The notes beneath the pieces are model-generated. The model was not told the DNA's origin and searched no databases. It worked only from the letters and a program-made list of their open reading frames with translations. Positions 43,517 through 52,063 of a stretch of 64,000 nt of DNA are shown here, piece after piece (the first letter of the stretch is position 1; each line of letters begins with the position of its first letter). Location of the stretch: positions 280,468 through 344,467 of the forward strand of contig JADJYG010000006.1 in the NCBI GenBank assembly GCA_016719895.1. The letters are read 5' to 3'. The position numbers and the translations under genes were made by a program. The DNA comes from Saprospirales bacterium (GTDB lineage Bacteria > Bacteroidota > Bacteroidia > Chitinophagales > Saprospiraceae).

Positions 43517-43635
43517 TCCGGTACTTTTTTGGCGGACATCGGGCCGCCAGTTTCGCGAACAAAGGTTAAATACTCCCCAAAACGCCAGGGAGCAGGCAAA
43601 AGTACATTTTTCTGCAACAAGTACAGGCGCAGGCT

Positions 43636-43664
43636 TTGGGTCCGGCCAAAAGACGCTACTTTTG
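43636..43664 (+). promoter_or_regulatory. putative promoter of paaB-paaC
   Basis: TTG at 43636-43638, spacer of 18 bases, TACTTTTG at 43657-43664. This matches the Bacteroidota consensus on both elements, and the ATG of paaB follows 25 bases after the box. Confidence 0.6.
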
Positions 43665-43688
43665 CCGGCAGGAAAATGACACTGCACT

Positions 43689-43967
43689 ATGAAAGACTGG
43701 CCGCTTTGGGAAGTTTTTATCCGTTCGAAACAAGGGCTGAGCCATAAGCACGTCGGCAGCTTGCATGCCGCCGATGCGCAAATGGCCCTGGAAAACGCCC
43801 GCGACGTGTATTGCCGGCGCAACGAAGGCATCAGCATTTGGGTGGTGGAGTCCAGATACATCCATGCTTCTACAGAAGATACCGAAGCCTTTTTTGACCC
43901 GGCCAATGACAAAATTTACAGACATCCCACTTTTTACAATTTGCCGGACGAGGTGAAACACATGTAA
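43689..43967 (+). CDS. paaB: 1,2-phenylacetyl-CoA epoxidase subunit PaaB
   Basis: A 92-residue protein that is the usual length and wording of PaaB: MKDWPLWEVFIRSKQGLSHKHVGSLHAADAQMALENARDVYCRRNEGISIWVVESRYI. PaaB is a small structural subunit of the phenylacetyl-CoA monooxygenase (PaaABCE), which epoxidises the aromatic ring of phenylacetyl-CoA in aerobic phenylacetate degradation. The gene is followed after 15 bases by paaC. Neither paaA (catalytic subunit), paaD nor paaE is in this window, although they are usually adjacent. Confidence 0.93.
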   Translation: MKDWPLWEVFIRSKQGLSHKHVGSLHAADAQMALENARDVYCRRNEGISIWVVESRYIHASTEDTEAFFDPANDKIYRHPTFYNLPDEVKHM

Positions 43968-43982
43968 CAGCGGATATTCTTT

Positions 43983-44735
43983 ATGAACCATATTTATGAA
44001 TATGCGCTGCATTTGGGCGATAATGCCCTGATTTTGTCGCAACGCCTCGGAGAATGGTGCGGCCATGGCCCGGTATTGGAACAGGATATTGCCATGACCA
44101 ATATTGCCCTCGATTTACTGGGGCAGGCCCGCTTGTATCTGACCTATGCCGGCGAGTTGGAAGGTCGCGGGCGCGGTGAGGATGATCTGGCATTTTTCCG
44201 CGATGCGCACGCGTTTCGCAACGTTTTGCTGGTCGAGCAACCCAACGAAGATTGGGCCCACACGATCGTACGGCAGTTTCTCTTTGACGCGTACAACTTC
44301 TACCACTGCCAGGGGCTGCTCCATAGCCGGGACGAACGCCTCGGCGCCATTGCTGAAAAAGCCTTTAAGGAAATTACCTACCACCTGCGCTATTCCAGCG
44401 AATGGACGATCCGGCTCGGCGATGGAACCGACCTGAGCCGTCAGAAAATGCAAACTGCCGTGAATGATCTGTGGATGTTTACCGCCGAACTGACTACTCC
44501 GAACGAGACGGACCGCCTGGCCGCAGCAGCCGGAATTGGTCCGCACTTAACGGAGATCAAATCCCAATGGGAGGCTAAAGTGCGCAGTGTGCTGCAGGAA
44601 GCTGCGCTGCAAATGCCGGAAAACGCCTGGGCAGGCACTATCGGTGGCAAAGACGGCCGGCATACCGAATATTTGGGATTTATCCTGGCCGAGATGCAAC
44701 ACGTTCAGCGGACGTATCCCGGCCTCGAATGGTAG
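43983..44735 (+). CDS. paaC: 1,2-phenylacetyl-CoA epoxidase subunit PaaC
   Basis: A 250-residue four-helix-bundle protein matching PaaC: LGDNALILSQRLGEWCGHGPVLEQDIAMTNIALDLLGQARLYLTYAGELEG, then HTIVRQFLFDAYNFYHCQGL, AIAEKAFKEITYHLRYSSEW and the terminal TEYLGFILAEMQHVQRTYPGLEW. PaaC is the structural partner of catalytic PaaA; it keeps the diiron-like fold but not full metal ligation in known systems. It ends one base before the convergent LD-carboxypeptidase gene, so transcription of the pair must end within or beyond that gene. Confidence 0.93.
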   Translation: MNHIYEYALHLGDNALILSQRLGEWCGHGPVLEQDIAMTNIALDLLGQARLYLTYAGELEGRGRGEDDLAFFRDAHAFRNVLLVEQPNEDWAHTIVRQFLFDAYNFYHCQGLLHSRDERLGAIAEKAFKEITYHLRYSSEWTIRLGDGTDLSRQKMQTAVNDLWMFTAELTTPNETDRLAAAAGIGPHLTEIKSQWEAKVRSVLQEAALQMPENAWAGTIGGKDGRHTEYLGFILAEMQHVQRTYPGLEW

Positions 44736-44736
44736 T

Positions 44737-45777
44737 TTATCGTACGCCTGTTTCCAGGAGGGTAAGCGTTTGATTGGAAGTATCCAGTCTGGCCTGCATT
44801 CCATAAGCGAAGGTGGCCTGATGCGCCACATGGCCGAAGGGAAGGCCGTATACAACGGGCATGCCCAGGTTGCCCAAACGGTCGCGCAGGGTTTCCGGCA
44901 GATTGAACGAAAATTCGGTATTCTTGGGCGCGCAGTCGGCAAACACCCCCAGCGCGATACCGGCCGCCTGCCGCAAATCGGTGGCGTGCAGGAGTTGGGT
45001 CAGCAGGCGGTCGATCCGGTAGGGCTGTTCGCCCACGTCTTCGATGAATGCGATTTTCCCGCGAAAGGAAGGCGCGAAAGGCGTACCTGCCAACGCTGCC
45101 AACAACGACAGGTTGCCTCCCGTGAGCGGGCCGCTGGCCGCGCCAGGAGCAATGACAAAGGGGCGGTATTCCTCCCCGGGCAATTGTTCGCCGGCGCCCG
45201 GCGCCTGCAGCAAATAACCCTCCACCGGCTCTACCAGCACAGCGCGGAAATGCCGGAGGGTGTTTTCCGGAAAATCCGCAGCAGCTACCGGGCCGTGAAA
45301 GGTTACGAGCCCGGCGCGTTGGCCGATGGCGAGGTGCAAGGCCGTTACGTCGCTGTAACCGATAAATGGCTTGGGATTTTTCCGGATCAGGCGGTAGTCG
45401 ATCTGGGGCAACAGGCGGGTGGCGCCGTAGCCGCCCCGCACACACCAAACGGCATCAATTTCCGGGTCGGCAAAGGCCCCATGCAGGTCATTCAAACGGG
45501 CTTCGTCGGGGCCAGCCAGATAGCCGTACCGGGCGCGCAACGACGCCCCTTCCCGCACGCGGTATCCCATGCCGGCCAGACTGGCCAGGGCCTTTTCGAT
45601 TTTTTCATCCGAAGCAGGGCTGGCTGGCGCAATCAGGGCAATACGCGCGCCTTCGGGCAGGCGCAAGGGTTTATGCCGGGATGCCGGTAGCACGTTTCCA
45701 GCTTTTTCAAGGGGTGCGGTAAAAAACGAAGCAAGCATAGCCAGGCTCGATTGTTTAAAAAATTGTCGGCGTTGCAT
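44737..45777 (-). CDS. LD-carboxypeptidase (peptidase family S66)
   Basis: A 346-residue S66 peptidase that trims the terminal D-amino acid from tetrapeptides of recycled peptidoglycan, or a MccF-like relative. Motifs: ARIALIAPASPASDEKIE, VRGGYGATRLLPQIDY, nucleophile serine in PFIGYSDVTALHLA, catalytic glutamate in KIAFIEDVGEQPYRIDRLL and histidine in FGHVAHQATFAYG. The N terminus MQRRQFFKQSSLAMLASFF has the twin-arginine form RRQFFK, pointing to Tat-dependent export. The frame is open 46 codons before this ATG without plausible leader. The last codon lies one base from the paaC stop. Confidence 0.9.
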   Translation of the reverse strand: MQRRQFFKQSSLAMLASFFTAPLEKAGNVLPASRHKPLRLPEGARIALIAPASPASDEKIEKALASLAGMGYRVREGASLRARYGYLAGPDEARLNDLHGAFADPEIDAVWCVRGGYGATRLLPQIDYRLIRKNPKPFIGYSDVTALHLAIGQRAGLVTFHGPVAAADFPENTLRHFRAVLVEPVEGYLLQAPGAGEQLPGEEYRPFVIAPGAASGPLTGGNLSLLAALAGTPFAPSFRGKIAFIEDVGEQPYRIDRLLTQLLHATDLRQAAGIALGVFADCAPKNTEFSFNLPETLRDRLGNLGMPVVYGLPFGHVAHQATFAYGMQARLDTSNQTLTLLETGVR

Positions 45778-45857
45778 GGCGAATGGGAGGGTCGAAAATG
45801 AGCAATGATGGATAGTTGCGCCGGTAAAAGTAAGTTTTAAGTACCACGATTCAGCCG

Positions 45858-45865
45858 TAACTTTG
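45858..45865 (+). promoter_or_regulatory. putative -7 promoter box of the DUF2027-Smr gene
   Basis: TAACTTTG at 45858-45865 fits TAnnTTTG exactly. The ATG follows 30 bases downstream. The -33 element is not clear; the next TTG is too far. Confidence 0.45.
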
Positions 45866-45895
45866 CGCTTGTCCGCTTTTGCGGCCAAGAATATT

Positions 45896-46945
45896 ATGCT
45901 GTTTGCCATCGGCACAAAAGTTCGGTTTCGCTATACCGGCGAGCGCGGCGTCATCACGGCGCAGCTCGACGGCGGTATGCTGCAGGTGCGCCTGGAAAAC
46001 GACCCGGATTTTGAAATACCCACTTTTGAGGAAGACCTGATCCGGGATACAGGCGCCGAACCGGCACTGGCGGGCGCCCGCTTCGTACCAGGGAAAAAGG
46101 AAAAAGAACCGCCCCGGCCGCCCCGCCGCGAAATAAGAGGCCAATACCTCATCCTGAAGCCCAAGGGTGTGCTGCTCGCCTTCGAGCCGATGCCCGGCCG
46201 GGACGGAAGTGTTTCGCGGTACAAGGTCTGGCTGGTCAATGACACGACTTTCGAGTTTTTATTCGACCTGGAGTTGTTTACGGACAAGGCTACCCTGATC
46301 CGGGCGCAGGACAAGCTTCCCGCCACAACGGTGTTGGAACTCGGCGATTTGTTGTACGACGATTTAAGTGATTTACCGGAACTGGATATTGCACTTGAGC
46401 GAATCACTACCGATGGGCTGGACGCTGCCCTCACCCGGCGCCAGAAAATTCGGCCCAAACAATTTTTTAACAGCCTGCAAACGGCGCCAATCCTGAACGT
46501 GCTGGCCTACCAGTTTTTGTTGTTCAGCTCCTTTGAGCCGGATAAAAAGAAAAGCGATACGGATTTACGCGACTATACCCGGCAATCTGTGCAAAACAAA
46601 CGTCGGCCTGCCGGGCCCAACGCCGTACCGTTTCGTGCATTCGATATCGAAGAATACGCACATTTCGAACCGGAAATAGACCTGCATATTGAAAATCTGA
46701 CCCCCGGCCCGGCCCGGCTTGACCGCAGTCAAATTGTGCGGATACAACTTCAGCATTTTCACCGCTTTCTGGACAAGGCTATACGCCTGGGTGTTCCGCG
46801 GGTGTTTATTATACACGGGGTGGGCGAGGGGAAACTGCGGGAAACCATTGCCGACGAACTACGGCGTCGGCCGGAAGTACACAAATTCAAAAATGAATAC
46901 CATACCAAATACGGCTACGGCGCTACAGAGGTGGTTTTTCATTGA
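45896..46945 (+). CDS. DUF2027 / Smr-domain protein
   Basis: A 349-residue protein joining an N-terminal DUF2027-type region (MLFAIGTKVRFRYTGERGVITAQ) to a C-terminal Smr (small MutS-related) domain: EIDLHIENL...QIVRIQLQHFHRFLDKAIRLGVPRVFIIHGVGEGKLRETIADEL...VHKFKNEYHTKYGYGATEVVF. The DLHIE and HGxGxGKLR motifs are the nicking/nuclease-like signature of Smr. This domain combination is typical for Bacteroidota, where it may act on DNA or ribosome-associated RNA; the function is not proven. A strong bidirectional terminator follows. Confidence 0.88.
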   Translation: MLFAIGTKVRFRYTGERGVITAQLDGGMLQVRLENDPDFEIPTFEEDLIRDTGAEPALAGARFVPGKKEKEPPRPPRREIRGQYLILKPKGVLLAFEPMPGRDGSVSRYKVWLVNDTTFEFLFDLELFTDKATLIRAQDKLPATTVLELGDLLYDDLSDLPELDIALERITTDGLDAALTRRQKIRPKQFFNSLQTAPILNVLAYQFLLFSSFEPDKKKSDTDLRDYTRQSVQNKRRPAGPNAVPFRAFDIEEYAHFEPEIDLHIENLTPGPARLDRSQIVRIQLQHFHRFLDKAIRLGVPRVFIIHGVGEGKLRETIADELRRRPEVHKFKNEYHTKYGYGATEVVFH

Positions 46946-46966
46946 GGCACAGCCGACAGGGGCATA

Positions 46967-47020
46967 GCGCACTAAAAAAAGAGCCGGCGGGAACTCCCGC
47001 CGGCTCTTTTTTTAGTGCGC
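46967..47020. terminator. bidirectional intrinsic terminator
   Basis: A perfect 54-base palindrome: stem GAGCCGGCGGGA paired with TCCCGCCGGCTC, flanked by an A7 tract before and a T7 tract after, with GCGCACT/AGTGCGC at the outer ends. It ends transcription of the Smr gene on the plus strand and of gldN on the minus strand. Confidence 0.9.
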
Positions 47021-47046
47021 AAGCAATAAACAGCCACGAGGCCTGG

Positions 47047-47925
47047 TCAATATTGCCAGAGGTCGTGTTCGGTGTTGAAAATCTGATTTTTTATACGGTC
47101 AGATTCCCAAAGCGCATCCACGCCGCGGGCATAGTCCTCGATCCGCCGGTCGTAAACGTTGGACTCTTTGATGATAAAGCTGGCAAAATAGCGCATTTCA
47201 AAGAGGTCTTCCCAGGAGATGGTGGCATTGGTATTGCCGCCGAGGGTAAATACACGGTTGCGGGCGAATAGCTCGCGGGCTTGTGGATAATATACCCAGA
47301 ACATCGCCTTTTCATAGCGAAAGTTGCCTTCGCTGTCTTTTACGTCGATCAACGGTGCGATGCCGAGGATGCGCACTTGCATGGTGGAAGTTTCTTTGTC
47401 GAAGAACCAGATTTCTTTGATCCGGAAACGCTTCACATCGGCCCAGTTGATATCATTGCGCACGATCTGCACTTTTTCCTCGTATGTTTCGGGGTCGAAG
47501 GTAACGATCGTGTCGGTTTTCGACAACATGGACAAAACGTCATCGGTACTGAGGCGTTTGGTGAATTTATCGTCATCCACGGAATAAACCGGCATTTCAC
47601 CCTTGGAGGCAGCCTCCGAAAGGATCTTAAAGAACGGCGCTTCCGGATAGGCGAAGGGCAGGTTCATTTTTTCGCGTACGTCGATAATACGCCAAATGCG
47701 CTTTTCCCAGAAGATATCGCTTTCGCGGATGGGTTGATACGCCAAAACACGGCGTTCCATCATAACTTCTTTTTTCACCACGTCGTCCAAAGGCGCTTCG
47801 CCGAAATCTTCCGGCTCGCTCACCTCCGTTTTTACTTCAATTTCTTCGGGATCTTGGGCCAGGAGGGCCGTTCCGGTCGTGAACAGCAACACACTCAGGC
47901 AAGTCCATTTGATAAAAGTATGCAT
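47047..47925 (-). CDS. gldN: T9SS/gliding protein GldN (PorN)
   Basis: A 292-residue secreted protein with a signal peptide (MHTFIKWTCLSVLLFTTGTALLAQ) and the GldN/PorN family sequence: REKMNLPFAYPEAPFFKILSEAASKGEMPVYSVDDDKFT, TFDPETYEEK, RFRIKEIWFFDKETSTMQVRILGIAPL, and FWVYYPQARELFARNRVFT...RRIEDYARG. GldN forms, with GldK, the periplasmic ring of the type IX secretion system. The frame opens 21 codons further upstream, but the signal peptide marks the true start. It is the last gene of the gldKLMN cluster and is separated from gldM by a terminator-like hairpin. Confidence 0.95.
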   Translation of the reverse strand: MHTFIKWTCLSVLLFTTGTALLAQDPEEIEVKTEVSEPEDFGEAPLDDVVKKEVMMERRVLAYQPIRESDIFWEKRIWRIIDVREKMNLPFAYPEAPFFKILSEAASKGEMPVYSVDDDKFTKRLSTDDVLSMLSKTDTIVTFDPETYEEKVQIVRNDINWADVKRFRIKEIWFFDKETSTMQVRILGIAPLIDVKDSEGNFRYEKAMFWVYYPQARELFARNRVFTLGGNTNATISWEDLFEMRYFASFIIKESNVYDRRIEDYARGVDALWESDRIKNQIFNTEHDLWQY

Positions 47926-47970
47926 GGTACGCAGTGGATTGATTAAGTGAATGTTTAGCAATTTCCAAAG

Positions 47971-48006
47971 AAAAACTTCAGCCGGCACCTATAACGCCGG
48001 CTGAAG
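47971..48006 (-). terminator. terminator-like hairpin between gldM and gldN
   Basis: CTTCAGCCGGC (47976-47986) pairs perfectly with GCCGGCTGAAG (47996-48006) around a 9-base loop; on the minus strand it is followed by GTTTTTC. This is the form of an intrinsic terminator, lying between the gldM stop (48015) and the gldN start. It may lower gldN expression relative to gldLM. Confidence 0.75.
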
Positions 48007-48014
48007 TCATTTTA

Positions 48015-49553
48015 TTACCGGATTTTGAATACCAGGTCGCCCAGTTTACGGGCGGCGATATCGCCGGGGCATTTTGCCTTGATATCCAGGAAGTAGTAGA
48101 CGTCGCCAGGTTGCGCCTTGCGAATCATATCCTGTACGTCGGCATTGTACCGGGCGCCGGAGTTGTTTTTTTCCACCACGTCGGCGCGTTTTTTCTGGTA
48201 GGCTACGGTGTACCCCACCACGTCGCATTTCGCGTCAAAGTCGAAGTTTTCCAACACGGCGGCGATACCGCCTTGTGCCGTAAAGGTACCGTTCGGGATC
48301 GCGCTGGCGAATTTTTGCGCACCGAGGAGGGCAACTGGGTCCGGAATGCGCTTCACTTTGTATTTGAAGGTGGTCGGTGGAAGGCCGCCGCCCGACAAGG
48401 TGATACTGGCTTCGCCCGGCGTGCTGGCCCGTACGATATAGTGGGCCGAACCGTCTTTGGACAAGGTTACGCCGGAGGCGCTTACTTTCAGGTCGTTGGA
48501 CGATACGCCGGCGGCCGATACGGTGATCGGGTTGTCTACGCCAATGTAGAATACGTTCATTTTATCCAGCTGGACCGAGCAGGAGCGTTCGCCTACTTCA
48601 TATTCAAACGATTTGACGTAGGGTTTTACTTCTTTCGTGAGCGGGTTGGTGACATTGATCCGGACTTCGAATTTTTTGGTACCCGGCGAGCTGGTGCCGG
48701 TTTCGTAGTGGGCCTTACCATCTTTGACCGGCAGGCCGGATCCGTTGACCGAGATCGAAATATTGCTGGCGGTAGTGGAGTAGGCGCTCAGAAAAACGTC
48801 GGCTTCATACTTATCGCCGCGGATTACGTAGCCTTTCGGGGCAGAGATAACCGGCTCGAAAGCGTCCATTTTCAGGTCTTCGCCCTGCACTTTGCCAAGG
48901 CAGTAATTCAGGACGGCGGCGGTAGAGGTTTTGGCGTCGCTCTGGATTTTGCCCAGAATCGGGAAGCAGGCGGCGACGGGCATTTGCCGGAAGCGAAAGT
49001 CCGCCCAGCTGGTTTTGTCCGTACCTTTTGGCAGTGGTTCTATGTCGAGCGGCAGGGATGCGGCTACTTCGGGATCTTTGTCGGCAAGGGCCAACAGTCT
49101 TTCCCGGGTTTCTTTGATCCGCTGTTCTATCTCAAATCCGACGCCTTTTTGGCCGTCTTGCCCCAATACGAACATCCGTGTGGTAATATCCTTATTCCGG
49201 ATATCCTTCGGGATGGTGGGGTCTTTTGTAGACGGGCCACCGGCGATGTCGAACAGTTTTTTGCGTACACTTTCGATATACGCGGTGAATTCTGCGGCTA
49301 TTGCCATGGCTTGCTTGGCATTTTCGCGGTATTTTTCACTTTCCGGTTTATCATAAGCGTCTGCCTGTTTGTTGATATTAAGCATCAGGACATCGTTGTT
49401 TTTTTCCACGATACCCCGGCTGCCTTTCAGGCCATTATCCAGCGAGAAAAAAGCATTCATCACCTCGGCAGACACGTTCAGCGCGAGCAGCGCGGTCAAC
49501 ACCAGATACATCAGGTTGATCATTAGCTGTCGCGGCTCCTTAGGTATTGACAT
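48015..49553 (-). CDS. gldM: T9SS/gliding motor protein GldM (PorM)
   Basis: A 512-residue protein with a single N-terminal transmembrane helix (residues about 10-29, NLMYLVLTALLALNVSAEV) and a large periplasmic part. The conserved glutamate right after the helix (residue 30 here) and basic residue R8 are in the positions that matter for GldM in the proton-driven motor. The body holds GldM-type beta domains with PDPVALLGAQKFASAIPNG and the terminal CPGDIAARKLGDLVFKIR. GldM dimers rotate inside a GldL ring and drive secretion and gliding. Upstream lies gldL with a 57-base gap. Confidence 0.95.
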   Translation of the reverse strand: MSIPKEPRQLMINLMYLVLTALLALNVSAEVMNAFFSLDNGLKGSRGIVEKNNDVLMLNINKQADAYDKPESEKYRENAKQAMAIAAEFTAYIESVRKKLFDIAGGPSTKDPTIPKDIRNKDITTRMFVLGQDGQKGVGFEIEQRIKETRERLLALADKDPEVAASLPLDIEPLPKGTDKTSWADFRFRQMPVAACFPILGKIQSDAKTSTAAVLNYCLGKVQGEDLKMDAFEPVISAPKGYVIRGDKYEADVFLSAYSTTASNISISVNGSGLPVKDGKAHYETGTSSPGTKKFEVRINVTNPLTKEVKPYVKSFEYEVGERSCSVQLDKMNVFYIGVDNPITVSAAGVSSNDLKVSASGVTLSKDGSAHYIVRASTPGEASITLSGGGLPPTTFKYKVKRIPDPVALLGAQKFASAIPNGTFTAQGGIAAVLENFDFDAKCDVVGYTVAYQKKRADVVEKNNSGARYNADVQDMIRKAQPGDVYYFLDIKAKCPGDIAARKLGDLVFKIR

Positions 49554-49610
49554 AAGGCTTTGTCATTTTATAATTTAGAATAGGAGTGATCACTTCAAAA
49601 CTGTTACTGC

Positions 49611-50207
49611 TTACTGGCGGCCGATATTAGCCATGGCAGCCAGCATGTTGCCGTACACCGTATTGAGCGAGCCGAGGTTCTTATTCAGCGAGGTCAACTG
49701 ATCTTTGTACGCGCGTACATCTTCAGCCGATTTGGCCATGTCAGCCATGGCCTCGTTCATCTTTGTGTAGAAGTTGCTCATTGATTTGATTTGCTCCTGC
49801 GTTCCGGAGAAATCGACTTCTTGAAGGGCCTTGAGGGCGCCGAGGCTTTTCGACATGGACTGCAACTCGGTCAGCATACCGCCCAGTTGGCGTTCTACGA
49901 CGTCGCCGTGCAGCGGAGCGACTTCCGGCATGTTGGCGCCGGTAGGGCCGGCTGTGAGCGGCTGTATGCGGGAGTCGTAGTCATCTAAGCCGGGATACAG
50001 CTTGTTCCAGTAAAAGTCGGGTTCCGGACCAATAAGCCCGAGGAACAGGAAGATAATGGCTTCCACGCTCAGACCTACGATCAGCATTTCCGATGCGAAT
50101 TCCCAGCTTTCGAGTTTGAACAGAGCGCCCAAAAGTACGATAGATGCTCCGATACCGATGACAAGGTTCTTAAAGTACTTGAAAGACTTGGTTTTGACGA
50201 AACTCAT
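49611..50207 (-). CDS. gldL: T9SS/gliding motor protein GldL (PorL)
   Basis: A 198-residue protein with two transmembrane helices near the N terminus (about 14-33 and 41-60) and a cytoplasmic coiled-coil tail. The glutamate in the second helix falls at residue 49 (LIVGLSVEAIIFLFLGLIGPEPDF), the same position as the proton-carrying glutamate known from Flavobacterium GldL. It forms the pentameric inner-membrane ring around GldM. A good minus-strand promoter box TACCTTTG lies 78 bases upstream, separate from gldK. Length and layout fit the family. Confidence 0.95.
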   Translation of the reverse strand: MSFVKTKSFKYFKNLVIGIGASIVLLGALFKLESWEFASEMLIVGLSVEAIIFLFLGLIGPEPDFYWNKLYPGLDDYDSRIQPLTAGPTGANMPEVAPLHGDVVERQLGGMLTELQSMSKSLGALKALQEVDFSGTQEQIKSMSNFYTKMNEAMADMAKSAEDVRAYKDQLTSLNKNLGSLNTVYGNMLAAMANIGRQ

Positions 50208-50284
50208 TGTTTAAAACTTTTTAGCAGTTTACAAAAAGGTTGAACTGTGTATTGTGTTTTGTTAAGAGGGTATAAAAAACGCAG

Positions 50285-50292
50285 CAAAGGTA
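50285..50292 (-). promoter_or_regulatory. putative -7 box of the gldL-gldM unit
   Basis: Minus-strand TACCTTTG at 50292-50285 matches TAnnTTTG. It lies after the hairpin that follows gldK and 78 bases before the gldL ATG, so gldL-gldM can start independently. Confidence 0.5.
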
Positions 50293-50427
50293 ACAATCGA
50301 AAAAAAACTTATCCGAAGAAAATTTCGCTCCAAATCCGGGGTTGTTTTGTTTATTGTCCGCTGTTAGCAAACAATCACAAAATCCAGGGTATTTTCCGGT
50401 ATTGTAACGGGTGAAGTGCCAAAGTGC

Positions 50428-50514
50428 GGACAAAAAGAAAAAGCAAAGGGCAAAACGCAAGATTCAATACAAAATTTTATTTGTATTGAATTTTCTTGCT
50501 TTTTTGCCCTTTGC
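50428..50514 (-). terminator. large hairpin terminator after gldK
   Basis: On the minus strand GCAAAGGGCAAAA at 50514-50502 and CAATACAAA further in pair with their complements down to 50443, forming an imperfect stem of about 30 pairs, and the 3' side continues into TTTTTCTTTTTG (50441-50429). It begins 19 bases after the gldK stop and divides gldK from gldL. Confidence 0.75.
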
Positions 50515-50532
50515 ATTTGTTTATTGCTTCTT

Positions 50533-51783
50533 TTAGAAGTCGTTGATCGAACGACCGAGGAAGGTCAGTACGCACCGGAAGCCGATATAGCATTTGGTGG
50601 TATCCTGGTAATCCCAGGAGCGGGTGCCGGTTTGGAGAAAGAATGCGATATCCTTCCAGGAGCCACCGCGAATCACTTTTCGTTTCGCCGTTTTCGGGTC
50701 CTCTTCTTTGGCATCATACCGGATGTCAGGGTTGAGGTCGTGCATGAAGGAATAGGCATTTTCGAAGTAAGCCGTTTCCGTCCATTCGGCCACGTTGCCG
50801 GCCATGCAGTACAACCCGTAGTCGTTCGGGTAGTAGCCGTCGGCCTTCACCGTATACAGACCACCGTCTTCGGGATAGTTACCGCGACCGGGCTTGAAGT
50901 TGGCCAGCAAGCAGCCTTTGGCGTTGCGGGTGTAGTAAGCGCCCCAGGGATAGGGAGCTTCTTCGCGGCCGCCGCGGGCGGCATATTCCCATTCGGATTC
51001 GGTTGGGAGGCGGAAGTCTTCCGTATTGATGTTGTCGGAGGTGTACATGTCCCACAGTTTGGCGCGCCAGTAGCAGAAGGCTTTGGCCATTTTCCAGTTG
51101 ATGCCAACGACCGGATAGTCATCGAATGCCGGGTGCCAGAAATAGTTTCGGGTCATCGGCTCGTTGTAGGAGTAGGCGTAGTCGCGCACCCAGCAGAGGG
51201 TATCCGGATAAATTGGGATTTTCTCTTTGTGGATATGGCTGGTCCGGTTGCTGTTGCGGTCGTGTGCCGCGCGCTGCCAGTCATACCATTGGAACTCAAA
51301 CACAAATTTGCTGGCATCCAGCTCTTTGCGACCGGCAAAGCGTTCGTTGCCCTGGTAGTACAGCTCTTCGAGCTCTTCGGCGTCCTCTTCCCAGTCAATT
51401 TCGGTTTCCCAGTCGATCAGGGCTTTGTCAAAATCGCCGCCGTCATCCTCCAGGAAATGCTGGAGCGTTTCGTGTGCGAGCGAGTCGCGAACCCAATTGA
51501 CGAACTGGCGGTATTCGTTATTGGTGATTTCCGTCTCATCCATAAAAAATCCCTGGATCGAGATGGATTTCGGCCGAGCGACCATTTGTTTACTGAGGTC
51601 TTCATCGCCTACACCTACATGCAGCGTGCCCGACGGCACATAAACCATGCCATACGGATTGATGCCCTTCCATTTAGGGCGGTTGAGTTCTCCAACTAAC
51701 TCGCCGGTTTCTTTCCGGCCACAAGAAGCGGCAAAGGCCGCGATGAAGAGTAAAAGCAGGAGTAATTTCTGTAGTTTTTTCAT
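50533..51783 (-). CDS. gldK: T9SS/gliding lipoprotein GldK (PorK)
   Basis: A 416-residue lipoprotein (lipobox cysteine at residue 21 in AASCGRK) with a formylglycine-generating-enzyme-like (SUMF1) domain: GMVYVPSGTLHVGV, MDETEITNNEYRQFV, YPVVGINWKMAKAFCYWRAKLW, RLPTESEWEYAARGG, and GNVAEWTE...KVIRGGSWKD. GldK is a pseudo-enzyme of this fold that builds the outer periplasmic ring with GldN. The C-terminal region YIGFRCVLTFLGRSI is intact. A minus-strand promoter (TTG 17 bases before TATCTTTA) lies about 52 bases upstream. Confidence 0.95.
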   Translation of the reverse strand: MKKLQKLLLLLLFIAAFAASCGRKETGELVGELNRPKWKGINPYGMVYVPSGTLHVGVGDEDLSKQMVARPKSISIQGFFMDETEITNNEYRQFVNWVRDSLAHETLQHFLEDDGGDFDKALIDWETEIDWEEDAEELEELYYQGNERFAGRKELDASKFVFEFQWYDWQRAAHDRNSNRTSHIHKEKIPIYPDTLCWVRDYAYSYNEPMTRNYFWHPAFDDYPVVGINWKMAKAFCYWRAKLWDMYTSDNINTEDFRLPTESEWEYAARGGREEAPYPWGAYYTRNAKGCLLANFKPGRGNYPEDGGLYTVKADGYYPNDYGLYCMAGNVAEWTETAYFENAYSFMHDLNPDIRYDAKEEDPKTAKRKVIRGGSWKDIAFFLQTGTRSWDYQDTTKCYIGFRCVLTFLGRSINDF

Positions 51784-51834
51784 GTTGACACCCGTGTTTT
51801 CCTACTTAATTGTTCGGTTTGGAAAAAGTGGTCG

Positions 51835-51862
51835 TAAAGATAGATGATTAAATTCGATGCAA
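51835..51862 (-). promoter_or_regulatory. putative promoter of gldK
   Basis: On the minus strand TTG (51862-51860), 17-base spacer, then TATCTTTA (51842-51835), one mismatch to TAnnTTTG. It lies between gldK and the PorP gene; the start codon is 52 bases downstream. Confidence 0.6.
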
Positions 51863-52063
51863 AAAAGAATCCCAAATAAAATTGGTCAGCCACCTTTATT
51901 TAGATGCCGGAGCAGCAGCATCCAAACGGGTTTTTAACTTTCGCTGGTATGGCTTACCGAATTTTTTTTGTTTGTCTCCGGGGCAGCACAACCATTTCCC
52001 CGGGTTTGTTTTGGCTGGAGCATACAATTGAAGCAGGCGCAAAACCTCCTGGTTCGTTCGTTC

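Noticed and set aside
50533..51783. SUMF1-domain protein read as an active sulfatase-modifying enzyme
   Set aside because: The lipoprotein form, neighbouring gldL/gldM/gldN and length identify GldK, which uses the fold structurally.
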